Shown here one piece after another: positions 48,136-61,500 of a stretch of 64,000 nucleotides of DNA. The stretch is from positions 14,152,258 to 14,216,257 of the forward strand of contig JANCRA010000014.1 in assembly GCA_024362935.1 (NCBI GenBank), read 5' to 3'. The first letter of the stretch is position 1, and each line of letters begins with the position of its first letter. The notes beneath the pieces are model-generated. The model ran no database searches and had not been told where the DNA came from. It worked only from the letters and a program-made list of their open reading frames with translations. Made by a program: the position numbers and the translations under genes. Origin of the DNA: Setophaga petechia (lineage: Eukaryota; Chordata; Aves; Passeriformes; Parulidae).

Positions 48136-51100
48136 GCAGGGCAGGGCATGGACAGGAGCCAGGCCACGGGAACAAGCAGGAGAAAGGGACACAAACAAAT
48201 GAATAAATTGGGCCATTCCTGGCATTTCCTTAGGTGCAGCTATGAGGTTTTGAACCACAAAATTCTTCTGATGCAACCTGGGTTCTTTAGGATCCAACGC
48301 ACAAATATCTTCTGACTGTTCTTTTAATATTTAATTTTTTACTGATTGAGGAAGTAAGAAATGGCTTAGAAGTTACTGCAAAAAATATAGACTGAAAAAG
48401 GCATCTAGAAAATCCAGACAGTATCAAAATTTATCTCTATTTTAAAATGTTTGTTAATTTAAAATAAACTAGTAAACAAGAAGCCATCATTTATGATTGA
48501 CAACCTAGGAAGTTTTGTTAATATATTTTTTTAAACCTTTAGAGATGCTGCAGTAAAAGAGAATGAAAAATAAGTAATTTGGAAGATATTTTTGGTAGGT
48601 ATTTTCAGTTCATTTATAGCTCTTTCTCAGGGTAATACTGCAAATGTTATTTGCAAGGGCTTTGCTCTGTGTCACAGATAATGTGATAATGATAAGGAAT
48701 ATAAAAAATTGGAGTTTTCTGTAAGTGAATGTTTTTGTATATACAGGGATCATGTATATGCAGTTTGGGATCAAGGATCTCTGTTTTGTCTGGCAATTTA
48801 CAGAACTTTAGTTTGGGAAATGATGTTGTGCTTGCATCCAAACATTGCCTTTCACAGTTTGTGCAGAGATTTATGACTTCTGCTTAGGAGCAGCAGCTTT
48901 CTTTGGTGCTGGTCTATTGGTGCAATGTTTCCAAAATAATTTTTGTTGTTCATAGTAAATCCAAAATATTTTCACAGCTCTGCTCTTGCCACGTTTTCCT
49001 TCATGAATTTTTCTTCAGACCTGGGAGTGGTTGTAGACAGCACACATTGGCTGTGGTGCTTGAGAGAACATAAAGAAGTATTTAGGCCCTGAGGGAACAG
49101 ACCCAATATTAATCTGAAGCCACATTTCACTTTGCAGTTTGCTTTCCAGCCTACATTCACTGCTCCTGTGCACTGCTGATATTCTGCCTGCTGGCATAAA
49201 CTGCTGGATGTATTCCAGGGAAACAAAGCCTCCAAACAAGAAAGAAAGGTTTTAGCATCAGGATGATTTATTTTGAGGAACCTTTCATATGCTCTATCAG
49301 AAAGGAGGCAGGATTAGTTACTAAATAAAACGTTTATGACTCTGCTGCATAATAAATGTCTTTCTCCTCTTACTTGTCCTACTTACTCCTCAGTGGAATC
49401 TGGTCATGTTATCACTGAGCAACATTTTCCAAGGATCTGAGCTTTGTCAAGCAGCCAGGCTCAAGCAGGAGAGGAGCAAACCCTTGGCAGAAGGAGAGGG
49501 GAAGGAGACACTGAGAGCCAGGGATTCCAGTCTCATGATTGAGTCATTCCTCAACTCAATTTCACTGGGACATGGAGAGAACAGAACTGGACTGGGATGC
49601 TGTAGGGATTAGGTGGTTTTGGACACAGGAAGTACCACAAGAGCTGAGAAGTCTGGTTTTGGGTGTACCCCAGGAGCCCAGTGCAGCAGGGTTTCCAGGG
49701 CTATTAAGCATTTCTGGAGTGCAGTTCTTCCCTGGAGCCCAGTACCCATCCAGTTGCTTTCTTCTGGACAAATGTTATCAGTAATGTAATCTGCTTATCT
49801 TTTTAGAAGCTTTAGAACACAAATAGCTTTTTCAGGCCTGAAAAACCATTTCATGATTTATTTCATATTCCAAATGCAAGATGGCATGAGCGACTAGCAT
49901 TGTTTTCTGACAGATTGTCAAGCCTGAGGCTAGTGTGCATGTCTGGCTGTACTGAATTCAAAATTGGTATTTTTTAGAGGAGGATGGCTGACTGAATTCC
50001 TGCTAGACTGGTTTCTTTTTGGAAATGCTCTGTTCTCCTGTGTTGTGATTCAGATTGTCTTTTCCTTCATAACAGGTGATGACAAGTCCTTGAGGTGTCC
50101 TTAGCTTAGAATTCCAGGAAAGTCATGTAGATAACATGGCATGTAAAAAATCACTGAAGCATGTTTGACTTTTCTCTCCAGCCGTGTTTCTACATGTGCT
50201 GCTCTCAAATTTCAGGTACCCATTTCTCCTTGCAAACTGTCAAGAAGGACAAGGCAGAGCAACCTGCTCTGAGCACATTCAGTGCACAAGGTTCATTCTG
50301 GGAAGTCTGGGGCCATGCAGATGATTTGAGCAGAGTGCTTGAGGATTGTGAGGGTTCTGAAAAAAGGGGCCTTGTTAGATGCACCAAGCTCCCAAATGCT
50401 GGGAGGGCATTGTGGCTGTCAAAGAGAATTCCATTATGCCAAAGCTGGTGCAGATTTCTATCAATAAGGACAGAACAAAGTGCTCTACCAAATAATATAT
50501 GTGTTTTGATATTGCATCACATTTTGGTGTCTTCATTAAACTTTGGGTTATGTGATTGAAGTAACTTTATTTCTCTCCTTTCCTCATTATGATGGCAGCT
50601 TTTTGTTTTTCCAGTCTTTTTTTAGAGGAGTAGGAACTCCATTCATGACAATTCTTTCACTTTGCCTTTTCTCTTAACGCAATTTATAATACTCCAAATG
50701 ATGGACTGGGCTGTGGTTCAATAGGCAGGGGCAGGAAGAGTGCTAAAAATGAGAAAGGCACTAATTTAGCTGGGTTGTCATACCACTTTTCATAAGGGTG
50801 CAGATGGTCCCAGTGAAAAGAATTTCCTCTGCAGACTTTAGCACCTGAAGGTACACAGGTGAATCTTGGCAGCCAGTCCATCAGTCTTTAGCTACTTTGG
50901 CCATGCCTGATTTACAGTGCCAGTCCAGCAAATAACAGAGGAGAGGAGCTGAAGCAGTGTGGGTGAATTTACTAAATTGAACACAGTCATCTGTGATGGC
51001 TTCTGCTGTCTGAAAAGGCTCTAAGAGGTAAACCAGGCTAAAACAAAGCTTCAGGAGGCAAAATACCCCATGAAACATTTGGGGCACGAATCCATGCTCC

Positions 51101-54100
51101 TTGATTTCAGTTAGGATCTGAATCAATCATTTTCCTTTGTTTTTGGTTTTTTTCCCCCCATCCTTCTCTTATGTAACTGTCCCTATCTGCTCAATAGCTG
51201 ACATAACACCTTTACTCCTCTGATGTTGTTTGCACTAAAAAATGCAGTGCCTGGGACATGACACCACGTGCTGTTGACCTTGCAGTGCTGACCTTATCAG
51301 TGGAGTGTTTCATAACCTCTCCCACTGAAGAAGATAAGGTTGACTAAACTGGATGTGTCTCGAGCCATCGGGCATTCATCCACAATGCTAAAGCCAATTT
51401 CAATGAGGTCACTTTTTCACACAGTGAAACTATAATAGTTTTTGTCTCCTACTGTCTGATTTATTCTGCTGGCAAGGACTGCTGGCTTCCCTGAAACTGA
51501 GGAGGCAGTTTTTATTTTTTATTTTTTTTCTCTAGACAGGAAAGCAATATTTATTTTTAAGAGAATAAGCTTTTATATATAATACTTCACCACATCTCAG
51601 TTGTGAAATTACTTCACAATTTTCCTTTTGATCTGCCTGCATTTTACACTCCTGCAGGATTTGCATTGTGAACTGTACCCTGTTGCTATACATACAATGC
51701 AAGGTATTTAAATACTTTCCTACTTTATGGAGATAATTATAAGCTCTATTTCTTGAACAATGAAAGCAAGACAAATGCCTAAGTCTTCCCATTTCAATTG
51801 TAATAAAGCAGATGTAAAATGAGTTCCAAGGGATTAAACACCCTGGATGTACTTTGAATTGTCCCATTAAACACCTTGTCCCAGAGAGCATTGTAATTAC
51901 CATGTCTATTTGATAGTTTCTCATTAATTACACTGCCACTAATTCTTAGTATCCTATGCAATCTCTTCCTTTCTTGAAGTTTTCAGAATGAAATAAAAAG
52001 TAAAGAATAGCGTGTGTGTACCCTAAAGGAGTTATTTGGGTCATATTCACACTCAAATGGGAGTGAAATCCCACAGTGGAGTGGGTGGGTTTGCCCAGGT
52101 GACAGTGGGTAAGGCAATTGTGTGTCTGAAGCATTTCTGCAGTCTCAGACAATGACCTGGCACTCTGACTGTGCTGCATAAATCAGCCATGGATGCTTAG
52201 CAATGGACTGGGGGATGAGGATCAGACAGTGATCAGGCTCCTGTGGGTGCTGTTCAAATACTGCAAATGGAGGCACCCAGAGGTGTAATCATTGTCCTTG
52301 AAGGCTCAATTGCAAATACACAGCTGAGCAAGAATGATCCATTATTGCATGTCAGATTAAAAAAAATTACAGTTTTTCCTTACCAAATGGTAGCTGCACT
52401 TTTTAGAATGTGAAACCTACTTAGGCTTGGCAGAATCAGACTCTTTTCAGAACAACCTCTTGCATCTTTTCATTGTGATTATCCACAGTCACGCACACAA
52501 AGTCACCCCAAGCAATCATCCCATGTCAAGAGAACTGCATTTCACCAGCCTGTGAACCTTGGGTCAAGTATGCCCATAGGGTTAATATGAAATTAAAATA
52601 TAATTCCAGTTTATTCATTGAACTGATGTAATGGAATAAGGCTGGGAAAAGAGAGAATATTAATTTTTCTTTGACCAACAGGTAGCAATAGAACAGACAA
52701 GTTTTCAGACATGCCATCAAAGGTACACAAGGATGTTATCAAGTTTATTTCTTTTACATGATTACTATACTTTTCTAATTAAGATATGTTTTTAACATAT
52801 TCCAGTTGAATGGATTTAACTTTTGTCCCACAATAATCTTCTCACTTTCATGAACCCATTGTTGGTTGATAAAGGAGGGAGACGTATTAGTGTGATGTGG
52901 TAAAATGATGAATTTCTTGCTTATGGTCAAACCTTTCTGCAGATACCATCTCAGTCTAGAAAAGGAATGATGCCATTAGTTCTAATGTCGAGGTAGCTTC
53001 CTTGGCTGACTTGTAGTGCAAATCATCATGACCTGTGGATTCATCACTCCTGCTGAGCCTTCTCCTAGCTGAGGGATCTCAAATGCAGGCAGCAGCAAGG
53101 CAGCCAGCCTTTCACCTGTCATTCAGGAGCAGTGGGTTCCCAAAGTGCCACAAAGAAAGGGATAACACATCTGACTAAACCACAGAATGGGGTGGAAAGG
53201 GTTGAAATGCCTCACTGATAATCACAGCAAAGAATACAGCAACTTTCAAACACTGATGGTGAGGCTCGCAGTGATAATTGGGAAATGGCACAGATCTTCA
53301 TTAGCTTTTAGTGAAGGACTTCTTTTTCAGGATATTCTATTTGTGCTGCCATGTCTGGATTTCCACAGCTGTGTTGGTAAGTGGTGCTGTAGTAGCATCT
53401 GTCTTTAGGGTACAAATGTTCCTAGATTTATAATGGCACTGGTTTAGAGCCGTGGTAGAATTTTTCTTCTGTTGCAGAAATGCATCTCAGTCTTTCATCA
53501 CTGTGTTATAACTTTCTCTAGGGTAGAGTTTCTAGCACTGCAATTTTAAACTACAGCTCTTTCTTACTAAGAGATACCTCAAAGCAGGGGTTCCTATCAT
53601 TTTAAGCACTATGTTATGCCTCCAGAGGAGAATTCCTGAACCAAACCATAAACTTATCCCTTTTCCTTCCCTTCTTGTTTTCTCCAAAATAAGAGCTTTT
53701 TCCTGAGTTACTCTGACAGTACACTTACATAATCCAGCTACCAGCACAAGGATCCCAGCTCTCTTTAGAGACATGCTTATATCAAAGAATACTCCCAGCT
53801 GGTAGGACCAGCACCCTTACATGACACATGTGTATAACAATTGATGCATCTGTCTGGTTTTCCTCCTCAGACATTTAATATCCACGTGAATTTCTCCCTT
53901 TTGCTTTTCCAAGGGGCTTCATTGCCATATGTTCTTCTTTATTAATTACTTCTGTCCACCTGATAACTGCATCCCAGGGGGAAATCATGCAAATAAATAG
54001 CCAGTCAGGCTAGAGCAGAGTTAGTGTATAAACCAGATAAATGAGTAGGGAATCTGTTTTCAGTCACAGCAAGCAGGAGCTTGGACTAGCACATTTTGCC

Positions 54101-55912
54101 ATTTTTCCTTGTAATGTTTGGTGTTCCAACACTTGGGCAGGCCTGGCAGATATGACAGCAAAGCAAGATTTGTGAATGGGATAACAAGTAATTACACAGC
54201 ATAAATTCAGCAGCAATAATGCACTCTTTGTTTCCATGTCTGAAATGCTGTCTGGGATCTAGATGTATCTAGGAACACAAGCACCAAGGCAGATTCTGAT
54301 ACACAACAAACACTGCTAACTGCAGAGTACACATCTGGCACTGGTGTTGAGATTTCGTGTGCTCGTTTCTTAATTTTAGTGAACAAAAGGCTTTTAACTC
54401 AAAGAGAATCTGTTTCTGAATTTCAGCAAAACCCTCTGTAGACTAGATTTTACAGGGCATGTGAACATGATGAATTTCCAGGCTTAATGATTTCTGACCC
54501 CAGAAAGCCCTTATGTTCTGCATTTATCTGTGTGAACTGGATGCTGCCCTGCTTTTATTCCTATTTAACTGCTACTGTCAGATATGCTCAACAGTTAGAC
54601 ATTAAAATAAGATTGGACTAAAAAAATCATAGGGCTTAAAAAACAATAATTAGATACAGTTTTTGTAGTTTTCTGGGCTTGCTCTGTTCAGTTCTTTCAG
54701 AGGAGATCTATTAGAACAGCCCAGACTGACCTGTACATTAACAAATCTCTTTCTGAATAAGTCAGGCTGTGCTTGGAGAAGGTTCTTTCAGCCCTGCCTC
54801 AGGTTCTGGTGGTGCAGCCACCTTTGTGGATTTGTTTATAAATCAGTTGTAGTGAATCAGCCACTGCTGGCATCCAGAGCACTGATGTTTCAATGCAGAG
54901 CTCTGAACAGGCTGCATCACAGCTGCTTTTTGCAATAAAATTCATAAATATACCCCCAGAGGTATCTGGGACAGTTAGGGAGAAGGAGTTGATGAGGTGC
55001 AGAAGACTTTCAGCTTTACAGATTGCACTGGGGCTACAGCTATCTGCTCTTTTCCAAAGAAGACTCCTTTTCTAAATAATTCTCTTTTTGGAGAAGAGCA
55101 GTTAAATTATCAAGATGGTGTACAGGAAATTTGGCATGTGACATCTGCTAAAAAATAACAGTGGACATCTACCATCTGGTTCAAGAGAGTTCAGTTTTTG
55201 AATCTGAATGTTAAATAAAGTGAAGTCTTTCAGTTGACGTGGGGAAGTTAGAGAGCATGGAATCTCCAAACTGCCCAGAAATTTGCTGTCATCATTATTT
55301 GCCTTGTAGTTGCTTCCTACAAAAAATGACCATGTTTTCCAGAAGCATGTTAGAGTACAGCTAGTCAGTAAACCCAGAGTTATGCTATTTCTGGTGAGAA
55401 TAAAAGGATGCAGCAGGACACAAGGTAAGGCAGGTGTTGGAGGAACTGCTTTGAAGCATTTTCCATCTCAGAAGGAACAGAAATCCAGGGGCCCCTGGGA
55501 CCAAAGTTCAGGTCCAGCTTCTCTTTGTCTGATTCATGCTACAGCTGGCACCACACCAGGGCTGTATAAAATGATAACATCAGCTCCACTGATATTAACT
55601 GGAATCCATGACATGATTCTGTCTCTAGAGTTTCACTTCTCCTATGAAAGGTTCTTGCCCCTTCCATTAGAGCCTGGCCACAAATCCAGTCTGAGAGCCC
55701 TGTGGCATGGCCAGCTTGGGTGAAGGGCTCCAGGGTTTCAGTCCCATCTCTGTGGAGTTTCACAAGTGAGCTTGTGCATGAGTTATCAGATAACCCCACT
55801 GTCAGTAGTGCTTTACTCAGGGATGGATTGAATTTATTGTGTACAGAGAACATGTATGCCATACAAAATGTTAGTACAGAATATACTACAGATGTGAACT
55901 TGAGAAATTGGA
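48136..55912. other. unique non-coding sequence
   Basis: The longest near-featureless stretch (7.8 kb). Largest frames: 132 codons (50161-50559, plus), 130 codons (51532-51924, minus) and 137 codons (55310-55723, plus). The last contains an AAGGTAAGG donor-like string near 55424, but no acceptor-bounded, family-like peptide precedes it. A short stretch at about 53182-53212 faintly resembles the reverse complement of a CR1 3' end but is too short to call. No repeat family, RNA gene or CpG island is supported. Confidence 0.55.
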
Positions 55913-55960
55913 GAAGAATCACCATAAATCATTGCTGAAGAATCACCATAAATCATTGTT
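55913..55960. repeat. 24-bp tandem duplication
   Basis: Two adjacent 24-bp copies beginning GAAGAATCACCATAAATCAT, differing only near the end (GCT in the first, GTT in the second). The near identity suggests a recent duplication in otherwise unique sequence. No coding consequence is recognised. Confidence 0.9.
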
Positions 55961-57922
55961 GGTTCTGGTTATTTTCATTATCTAAGTAGATACATTTTTA
56001 TTAGCGAAGACACCACCTGCTAGAAAAAGAATATTCCTGAATTGTAAAAAGTCTCACTGCTCAGAAAAACCTGAACCTTTTCAAAGTGAGTGTATCTTAT
56101 GTGTACTTAAACCCAAACAGCTAAAAAACCTGGACACCTACTCCTAGGGGAAAAAAATATACTCATAAAATAAAAATGACTCTGGTAACTGTGACCAGTA
56201 TAAGCAAACACTACAGATACACAGAGGCACAAGGTTAACAAAACATAGATATTATCTGATTTAAATTTCCAGGTTTTATTAATTTAATTCTAGTCTTCAT
56301 TTTGAGGGTATTGGTTGCTGGAAATGCATGGATTTTTCTATTTCCCTTACACTTCATCAATTTCCCTTGATTTTTTGTGTCTAATTATCCACTAGATTGC
56401 ACTTTAAAGCCATATTGATACTGAGTATTTAAAAAGATGAGTTTATCCACTTTGCTCTGTAAATTTGGATTGGTTTCTCTGGGCTGTGTACCAGCAGCAC
56501 CTGTTAGTTCCAGGATTTTCATGTTTTTGCTGGTTACAGTAGGAACAGGATGACCAGCCTCTTCCCACTACACTTTATATCAGATCAAATGCTTGCCTGC
56601 AGCAGCAGCAATTTGATAATGGTCTTCATGAAACTCCTACACTCATTACTCTGGGCAAATTGCTTTGTATGGTGTAATGTACTGGGCTGGAGTCTAAGGG
56701 GACATGAACCCCAAACAGTGCTTAATACAGACCATAAAATATTTAGAGCCTGATACATTAGTTTTAAAATGCTTACAAAGGTTACATTTTTATCCAAAAA
56801 GAGAGAAAAGAAATGCTGTTCCCATTAAGTCAGTGATTTAATAGAGTTTTCAGTACAATGCATTTACTCCATGATAATCAATTGCCTCCAGCAAATTAAA
56901 ATATAAATTAGGTTGTCTGGGAGAAAAGGAAGCTCTAAATCTGTTCGTTCTGGCTGCACATAAATACAAATTTTATAGTTATGGTTTCCTAATGTCAAAA
57001 GCAACACATCATGACAGAAGGACATTTTTAGCTACTTTGATTCTTAATGCATCAACTGTATTGATTGCACTTTTGTCAAAGTTGGGATTATCAAAATGTA
57101 TCCATAACCTTTAAAATGTTCCTGCATTTCTTCATTATATACATCAGGTATGCATGAATGGTTTGAGCAGCAAGCATTGTATTTCTACTCAGCAAAATAC
57201 TCAGAAAAGCTCAGGAGACTTTTTTGGCTTTCCTTTTCCTAGTGACCAAACAAATTGGAAATTTCATTCCTATTCAGAGCTACAGATGGTAACTGTATTC
57301 AAATTAAATACTGCAACTGATAAATGAGCTACAAATACCATTGTATATTGTCCTAATTGGTACTGCATCATACTGAGTAATATCAAAATACATGGGGGAG
57401 AAAAAGGGTGATTTATTCTGGGAGCTGCATGGATATACCAATATCTCAGTTGTATTTTTGTACAGTTTCTCTGCCAGTGACAGTTAGGAGGAAACATGCT
57501 GAAAATACTTGGAGGGGTCACAATTACATGTCAGAGTTGTGGGTGGTGTGTTACCCCCTTGTCTCCCTGGTTTGTCTGTAGGGTCAGAAGCAGACCAGCC
57601 TGGATGGAGGAGTGCTGTTTGGGGTAACATGCCTAACACACCTCTCAGCTCTAGGTGACATTATGAACCCTATATAATTTTGCTGCACTTGTAGTTTTTT
57701 AGCCTTCTTTCATCATTTTTATCTGCAAATGCTGGAACTCCATGTGAGGTATGCTACAGGGCTAAGAACAGAGAGGTCATTAAATCCTATGATTGTCTAA
57801 GAGGTGGGCAAGCCAGCTTGTGGAGGAAAGATCCCTTGAGAGCCTCCAGGGGGAAGGGCAAGGCTCAGGTGCAGTCACTTGGTCAGTTCTCCTTCCTCAC
57901 TATGGGACACTTGGAACCTCCA
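55961..57922. other. unique non-coding sequence
   Basis: AT-rich, with no gene or repeat recognised. The last 150 bp becomes GC-richer toward the array. Confidence 0.6.
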
Positions 57923-58577
57923 GGGGTTCATTGTGCACAGGGGTTCATTGTACACAGGGGTTTATTGTGCACAGGGGTTTATTGTGCACAGGGGTTCATT
58001 GTGCACAGGGGTTTATTGTGCACAGGGGTTCATTGTGCACAGGGGTTTATTGTGCACAGGGGTTCATTGTGCACAGGGGTTCATTGTGCACATGGGTTCA
58101 TTGTGCACAGGGGTTTATTGTGCACAGGGGTTCATTGTGCACATGGGTTTATTGTGCACAGGGGTTTATTGTGCACAGGGGTTCATTGTGCACAGGGGTT
58201 TATTGTGCACATGGGTTCATTGTGCACAGGGGTTCATTGTGCACAGGGGTTTATTGTGGACAGGGGTTCATTGTGCACAGGGGTTCATTGTGCACAGGGG
58301 TTCATTGTGCACATGGGTTTATTGTGCACAGGGGTTCATTGTGCACAGGGGTTCATTGTGCACATGGATTTATTGTGCACAGGGGTTCATTGTGGACAGG
58401 GGTTCATTGTGCACAGGGGTTTATTGTGCACAGGGGTTTATTGTGCACATGGGTTCATTGTGCACAGGGGTTTATTGTGGACAGGGGTTCATTGTGCACA
58501 TGGGTTTATTGTACACAGGGGTTCACTGTACAAAGGGGTTTATTGTGCACAGGGGTTCATTGTGCACAGGAGTTTAT
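57923..58577 (+). repeat. 17-bp minisatellite, 38 full units plus a partial
   Basis: Unit GGGGTTCATTGTGCACA. Thirty-eight units follow each other from 57923 to 58568 with no insertion or deletion, then a degenerate 39th. Base 7 is C or T in roughly equal numbers. Other variants are TGGG for GGGG at the start, GTGGACA for GTGCACA, and TACACA. The last few units carry most of the private changes. Each unit holds the perfect palindrome TGTGCACA and a run of four G on the plus strand. Three units make 51 bp, so all three forward frames stay open (57793-58587, 57818-58645, 57879-58610; 243-275 codons) with a 17-residue periodic peptide. These frames are not genes. Confidence 0.97.
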
Positions 58578-61500
58578 TTTACCCTGACCACACGTGCCTG
58601 GAAGGGTTAATGAAGTTTCATCCTGCTGATGGTTGGAGCTGCTGAAAACGTGCTCAAGTTCAGTGACAGCCTGGGGACAGTCTGTCCCTGCAGTGCAAGC
58701 CTTGGGCTGTGCAGCTCCTGTTCTGGGGTGCCACAATCACCCCCAGTGCTGCAGAGTGTCCAAACCCCAAATCTGGGAGCAGCAGCACGAGCCCTGCCTT
58801 GGCTCCAGGGACAGCCTGGCTGTTCCTGTGTCACGGAAAGCAGGACAGGAAACGTTCTCACCTGGCCTTGCTTTGCTGTCCTTGTGAGCCTCATATTCTG
58901 GGCTTTGTGTGCAGTTTCAGCCTCACATCCACAGCACAATCTAATTGCTTTTGCAATTGATTTTGTAGGATGGTTCTCCTCCCATCTTGTGCTTGGCTAC
59001 AATAGGAAGATATGTTTTAAAATACCTTTTTGAAATATATGGCCATTTTAAAAAGGATTTTTTTTACTGTGCTGTGTGGCTTCATGTTTTTGAAGATAAT
59101 AAATTATGGCTGAGAGTGAGAAAAATCAATTTTGCAGATTTGTTAATGTAACAAAGATCCCTTGTATTCTATAGGAAGAACTGATTCCTGAAATCAGAGG
59201 TAGATATTTTAAGCTTGCACTCCTGAGGCTTGTAAACTGTTGTGTTATTTAATTTCTATGTATGAATGTTTTGTTGGGAGTTTCTTAGATCATAAATAAA
59301 ATCAAAATCATGCGGCAGGAAGCAAAGGTTTTTCCAATGAAAAATACTTTCTGATGTCCAATACAGCACAATTGAGTGAGTCTTGCAAATAAATTCAAAC
59401 ATAAAAGTCCCAGCATGAACCAGAGCTGCTTTGTGAGTAATTCTGTGATAGCTTGATTCCATATCAGATGAACTAGAGATTGTGTCAGTGTAGTGCAAAA
59501 AGAATTGTGAGTTTGGTTTTATGAGTTGCAGTTCTGTGGTCTCCATTCTAGTTTTCCTGTGGTATCTACTATTTGATACAGAACACATTTTTAGATCTTT
59601 ATTCTACTTGATATTAAAATATTTTTTAGATTTGAATTAAAGGTCTCAACAACATTACATCAAGGCCATATTTTTAATATAGTAATAATTAACATTGAAA
59701 TCCATATAGGTACTTAATTATTCTGAATATATATTTAGAGTTTACAAAAGTATGACAATCTTCCAAAAGCTTTCCAGTAAAAAGTTGAAAAAAATATTGT
59801 TTCCCAGTACAAAAAATTATTTTTTTTCCTAGTAAATTCTGGGAACTTGAATGCTGTAAGCAGAGCTCCTCAGAGGAAACTTGGCTAAGTTGGTCCCCAA
59901 ATCCAGAGAAGTTCCTCTTGAGCATTCCTGAAGCAGTGAATGAAGGAGATGGACTTCTGGATTTAGCCCTGGACTTGGTTTGTTTTCTGTGTGGGTCCTT
60001 ATCAGATCAGGATCTGAGAGATGACACTTGGGAATGAAGGCAATAGATGTACAAGGCATTGAGAGATACATTTCCATAGTATAGGCAGAGTTATTTGATA
60101 GTCTTAAGTAAAAGCATCATATTTATTTATATTAAATGCAGCATTTAGGTATGACCTGGAGGCTCATGGCATCTGCCTGTCCCCACAGGAGGAAACATCC
60201 ATACCCCCAGTGGGAATTTGGGAGTGACAAATACTGATGTGAGACCAGGTCTGTGCTCTGTCTGTGCCTAAATACCCTGTGCAAGAGCTGCTTGGCTGGG
60301 GTCAGGGCCTTGGAAAGCTCAGGTGGAGCTGTGAGGGTGCTGCCCCACCCTGCAGTGCCCAGCTGCAGCCAATTCCCCAATTCCCCCATTGCCCCATCAC
60401 CAGACTGGGATTGGCAGCACCTGTGGGAGCAGAGGGTTTAATTTAAAGGGAAGGGGCTGTGCAGAGCAGGCTGTGCTGGGAGGAGTTCTGGAGAAACTGT
60501 GAGTGATTTTAGAGTTGTTTTTTGATGTTTGCTGGAGTAGAGCACCTTTCTGAGATGAGTGATGTGTTTGGGGTGGGATGGTGTTCCTCTGGGCTCCTTC
60601 TGGTGTCACCTCATGGCACACACCTCCTCAACCTCCCCAAGTGGAGTGTGAACCATCAGACAGGAGTGGAGCTTTCACTGTTGGTCTGGTGCTGGGAACC
60701 CACATGAGAAAGTAAGTGGTGATTTCTGTTCTAAAAAACTGCTTTCCTCTTGAAACAACAACTGAAAGGTCAACTTCATATAGGCAGAACTGTTTCTGTT
60801 GTAAAAGATGGTTTTGTATCTTGTGTGCTGGGGAGCCATGAGATGAGCAGTGCTGTGGGAAAGCAGCACAGGCAGAGACAGGCAAAAAGCATCCCCAGTT
60901 TCCTTTTTGCTGGAAGAACTATGGAGGGAGAAGCCTTTGTCACGGGGGCAGGGCAAGGCTCCTGAGGAGAGATGCTTTGGGATGCAACCTCCAGTTTGCA
61001 ACTTCACAACTTCATCTGCCCCTCTTTTCCTGGAACTGATGAGGCACCACCAGTAACAGAAGGAGTATTCCCAGTGTGGCTGCTGAAATCTGAGTGCTAA
61101 GAACCCTGTGGGGCTGCAGGGGAGGGCAACTGGGCTGGGGGAGGTGAAGCTGTGTTATTCACCAAGCCCTGAGTGGTGGCACTGGCCAGTGCGGGCTCAT
61201 GGTGAGTGAAGGTGAGTCATGGTGATGTTAATCAGTAAATGTTAATCACTAAATTAGTTCAGTGCAAGTGAGCAGTGGTGTTTCTTACAATTACACTTAG
61301 CTTGGATTTGCAGCTCTAAATGCCAAATTGAATAGATACCTTTTCTATGAGCTGAATAATGGTGCTCTTGGCCATGCTAACAAAGTCCTGTCCCTGTCTG
61401 TAAGTTCAGGTTGTGTTAAATGCATCTGCTAATGGTGTATCTTTGGCCTTGCTGCCTCAGGTTTCAGCTGTAACTGATTGTTTCTCTCTCCTTCTAAAAT

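Noticed and set aside
47811..48297. 127- and 159-codon minus-strand frames rich in Leu, Ser and Pro, resembling membrane proteins
   Set aside because: These are translations of a pyrimidine-rich strand. They overlap in two frames and have no organised transmembrane pattern.
53182..53212. Short resemblance to a reverse-complement CR1 3' end (ACAGAATGGGGTGGAAAGGG)
   Set aside because: Similarity covers only about 25-30 bases and stops before the conserved GGGACCTT block. Chance cannot be excluded.
55310..55440. Possible exon ending at the strong donor-like AAGGTAAGG near 55424
   Set aside because: No convincing acceptor and branch region bounds it on the left, and the peptide resembles no family. 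Donor-like strings of this kind are common by chance.
57923..58577. G-quadruplex array
   Set aside because: G4 runs are separated by 13 nt, longer than canonical loops, so it is kept only as a possibility in the findings and not annotated.
57793..58645. Three overlapping plus-strand frames of 243-275 codons with a periodic Cys/His-containing peptide that could be taken for a metal-binding repeat
   Set aside because: The same 17-bp unit read in all three frames gives the same periodic peptide shifted. Cys/His spacing follows the DNA repeat and matches no zinc-binding family.
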